This document shows, in pieces, positions 60,703 through 64,000 of a stretch of DNA of 64,000 bases (its first letter is position 1; each line of letters opens with the position of its first letter). A program made the position numbers and the translations under genes. Origin of the DNA: Doryteuthis pealeii (taxonomy: Eukaryota > Mollusca > Cephalopoda > Myopsida > Loliginidae); assembly GCA_023376005.1 (NCBI GenBank), contig CM042145.1, forward strand, positions 62,370,401-62,434,400, written 5' to 3'. The notes under the pieces are model-generated. The model saw only the letters and a program-made list of their open reading frames with translations. It searched no databases and was not told the DNA's origin.

Positions 60703-63700
60703 CATCAAAACAACTGGACTACCAAGATAGTGAATGGGGTCTGTGCAGCCCTTTCCACTTACAATATCTCACGCACAAGTTTCACTGAAAATTCACTTTC
60801 ATGCTGATGGCACAGATTCCTATGCCACCCATCCTGAGCAGTTATTACTCCTGGCAAGTTCTCCGCATGGCATCCAGTATCCGCACAGAGCTGATCAATG
60901 TAAGTTTCTGCTGGTCAGCTCACTCTGGTGTGTCCATATGTAGTTGTCCACAAGAGAACATCACTTACGTGTTTGTCCTTACTTCTCCAGCAGTGTCCAC
61001 CAGCCAAGGCACAATATAGATTCTGGGTGAGAGGAAGTTCTCGTGGCGTAATGGCTAACATGCTGGACTGCAACATCGTAGTAATCAAGTTCAAACTCCA
61101 GTTGTGCTATTGTTTTCACTTTCTGACTAATACTCTTGGGAAAAGGTATGAACCCCATCATCCTTCTAGCTATGGGTTAAATTGGAACACTACTGTTCTT
61201 CTACAATGATGGCTTTGGCATTAAATTTAACCACAAAGGAGTTTCAGTTCTTGCTGGGTACCTTATACTAAATCAACCTTGGTGTCACATTTTGGCCTCA
61301 TGAAAGGGATCAAAGAAATACTCCCATACTTGAGGCCTTGTACCAAATCTAAGCTATACTTTTTGGAGCACCCCATGTTGTGTAATGGCTAGGCTAGCAG
61401 TTGCATTGCTCATGAGGGCCTTGTGCACTCTAAGCTAAACAGAGTAAATCACAACTTGTAAAAAAACAGTTGCTTAAGTGAAATACTTGTTCCATCTGAA
61501 AAATTCTTTTACGAAAGTCTGTCAGAAAAAAATTATATGAACTATGCATATCTAAATGGTATTTTAGAGAAGTTTTTTTTTACCAAACTCTTAATCGTAA
61601 AGATAGTAAGTAACTATTTAGTTAAATTAGGAAAGTAAAGAATAAAATTACAGTTATTTCTTCTTGTTTAATGATTTCTTTTAAGAGTTATCCCCGAGAT
61701 TTTTTGCTCATATTCATTAAGATAAAATCAAACAATTAGAAAATCAATAATACTAAGCACATATCAATTAAAATCAAATTTTTAATATCAATATGCAAAT
61801 TAGCCTTCCCGTGCACACGTAAACCGCTATTTTTGTTGTATATATAAGTACAATTGCATGTTATTAGTAGGTAGATAAAGCCAACAGTATTAACAATGTA
61901 AAAAAAATTATTGATAAATGAGATTTAAATAAAAATTAAATCATGGAAAATGTGACATAAATAACTAAGGGAATTGTGACTTGAGTTGTAATATAGTTTT
62001 GGTTACAGAAAAACACAATTCTAAGTTTTTATCTTATTCATAGTTATTGAAATTAACCTTTAGACTCCTATATAGAAATACCATGTATACATATAATGAC
62101 AATTGCATTGGTGGGCAGAATGCATTTTGGAGGCGTGCAAGTGTGTATGTAAGGGTGTAGTAGTTGGACAGCGCACAGATCAGTTGGAACTTGAGTAAAA
62201 AGAAATAGGAAGATATTTAACGAATGAGACCAAGAGTCTGTGGATGATTTATTCCTGTTAATCTGTTGTTTAAATTGTTCATTGTTTAATTTGTTTAGAG
62301 TAAGTAATTTAGTTACATGAACTTTGATTATTTATTGTAAATCAGAGGCAGAGAGTCTGCGATGATTGTTTCTGTTTGTTTATTGTTCATATTATTTTAT
62401 TTAGAGTAGGCGTTTAGTTACATGGAATTTGCTGTTTACAATTTTAACATTTTTTACATATATATACAGCCAAAGCTTGATTCCAGTGAGTTGAGTTTTA
62501 GTTTGCAGTTGAGTTTGGAGTTTTTGAGTTTGAGCTAGTTTTTGGCCAGCATTGAGTGAGTGAGTTCACCTTAGAGAGAGAGACAACCTTTAGCAGAAGT
62601 CTTTGATTGGATGGGGGGGGGGGCGTCCTCCCTCTCGGGCGCCATACAGAGTAGAAGAATGGAAGGATGACTAAAGAATAAATGCAAGTCGTATACCTCA
62701 TCTCTGAACATTTTTGAATGTTCACCTGAGTTTGTCTTTGTCTTGTCTTTATTCTCTCTTTGTTGGTGATTGTGAACCTCTTAGATGGGGCCCTGAGGCA
62801 GTATTACAGACACAAGTGAGGGTCAAGTAAGCAGACAATCACAAGACGACCATGGCCAGTAAAGTTGGAAAAACTAGAAGTTGCAGGAAATGCAGTAAGA
62901 TGCGCAGGCAAAGAGTCTGCAGATGCCCTAGCCCCCCCCCCCCCCAAAAGGGAGGTTTACACATATATATTTTTATTTTATCTTTAAACTCTGACAGTGT
63001 AAAAAAAAACTCCCTGCATTTTGTACTTACAGAATACAATTTTTTTATGATAGTTCAGTACAAAGAATACATGTATGGCAACTTAGAGAGGATCAAACTC
63101 ATTAAGTAATAATCTTTAACACTAGCTTGTGAGTTATGCTATAGCAAGAAGCCTAATTTCCATGGTATAAATATCTTGGTTACATAATCTATGCGGTTGC
63201 ATAAGATTATTGTCAATCCCCTGTATTTCTAAAGGGATGGCCCTTTTCATATCACGGGAGGGACTTTCCATGGAATAGTACAGAAAGCCCGCGAAATACG
63301 TGAAGTCACGTGGGACCTGGTTGGGTCCTCAGTTTCAGTTTGACGTCAGGCAGTGAAGATGTCCTGCCTTAACTGGAACTCACTGCATATGTGCGCTATG
63401 TCAGTCAGATGTTAGTTACATGAAATGTTTAGTTAAGGAAATAAAAGTTTAAGAAAAATAACACGGTCTTGTGATTAATGAATGTCTTGATAACAAGATT
63501 GATCTAGAAGAAGAAATGAGTTAAGTACGACCGACCACCAAGACGAAGCCCAAGACGCTAGAAGAGTTGTTAGAAAAGACACCAGAAGAAGAATAGAAGT
63601 AAGAAAAAAAAAGAGGTATGCAACATCTTTCCTTTTAATTAACTTGCAGCTGAACATACCTGAGAAGTATTGGCTAAGTGACAATTATTTGATATGCTTA

Positions 63701-64000
63701 TATATAAAAGGTAAAACGAAGGTAATGGGTCAATTCTAAGCTTAAATCTTTAGTCGTGTTTATAAAATCAGGGTTATTTATTTTGGATAAATATTTATAC
63801 ATATTGTAGCGTTAGTTTTTCGTATTTGCCTGGGAGAGTTGTCTGCCCGGTTTAGGTTTGCTGGTGCCCTAGGGGGCTATAGTATTTAAGCGCTGGGTTC
63901 AAAACCCCTTTCGGGCTCTTTTTTCGCGTTCCGATACTACGAGACACATGGGTTAGTTAAGGTCTAACCCTTCTCGTTGGGGCTTCGCCCCCCCTTACAT
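60703..64000 (-). repeat. Inverted duplication, right copy (runs off the window)
   Basis: Begins about 18 bp after the assembly gap and continues to the end of the window. Nested elements have the same breakpoints as in the left copy, so the whole block was copied as a unit. Confidence 0.9.
62852..63109 (+). CDS. Short repeat-borne ORF in the inverted duplicate
   Basis: Duplicate of 17594-17785 with a longer C run (about 62931-62945) that changes the frame after MASKVGKTRSCRKCSKMR. Function unknown; see the inverted duplication. Confidence 0.3.
   Translation: MASKVGKTRSCRKCSKMRRQRVCRCPSPPPPQKGGLHIYIFILSLNSDSVKKNSLHFVLTEYNFFMIVQYKEYMYGNLERIKLIK

Overview
This is an AT-rich, repeat-packed window from an animal nuclear genome. 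Only one host gene is recognisable: the first three coding exons (plus strand) of a calcium-regulated mitochondrial ATP-Mg/phosphate carrier of the SCaMC family (SLC25A23/24/25 group). The exons lie at 24402-24554, 46240-46366 and 54957-55044, with GT-AG introns of 21.7 kb and 8.6 kb and a third intron that runs off the window. The gene is therefore truncated on the right: EF-hand 4 and the whole carrier domain lie beyond 64000. The phylum cannot be fixed from sequence alone. Long introns, tRNA-type SINEs, Penelope-like elements with hammerhead motifs, Helitrons and (TA)n tracts suggest a large invertebrate genome; a chelicerate or a mollusc are my leading guesses.

Nearly everything else is mobile DNA. 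From left to right: 0-6.5 kb holds a non-autonomous Helitron (family A), SINEs, a decayed non-LTR retrotransposon end, and a cluster of inverted-repeat elements carrying hammerhead-ribozyme-like cores next to long (TA)n tracts. 6.5-20 kb holds more Helitron A copies, LTR-like pieces, two minisatellites, a Penelope-like fragment pair (GIY-YIG end on minus, N-terminal end with hammerhead on plus) and a 3.3 kb block that reappears inverted after the assembly gap. 20-24 kb holds foldback DNA and a LINE 3' end. 24.4 kb starts the host gene. Introns 1 and 2 carry two Helitron families, pogo/Tigger-like and hAT-like MITEs, SINEs and about fourteen copies of a 0.3-0.65 kb retroposon-like repeat. Intron 3 contains a degenerate satellite derived from a SINE head (56.8-59.1 kb), a 100-N gap (60585-60684) and the inverted copy of 16.6-19.9 kb.

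The most interesting signal is a dispersed set of type-I hammerhead-like motifs with intact CUGANGA...GAAA cores. At least seven loci have a foldable stem II, a very short and often self-complementary stem III, and complementary stem I flanks. Several sit inside near-perfect inverted repeats, one sits directly in front of a Penelope-like N-terminal coding fragment, and most border (TA)n. The two Helitron families are also well supported by termini (TC...CTAG, A/T insertion site, 3' hairpin), including one insertion where a paralogous empty site is visible in this window.
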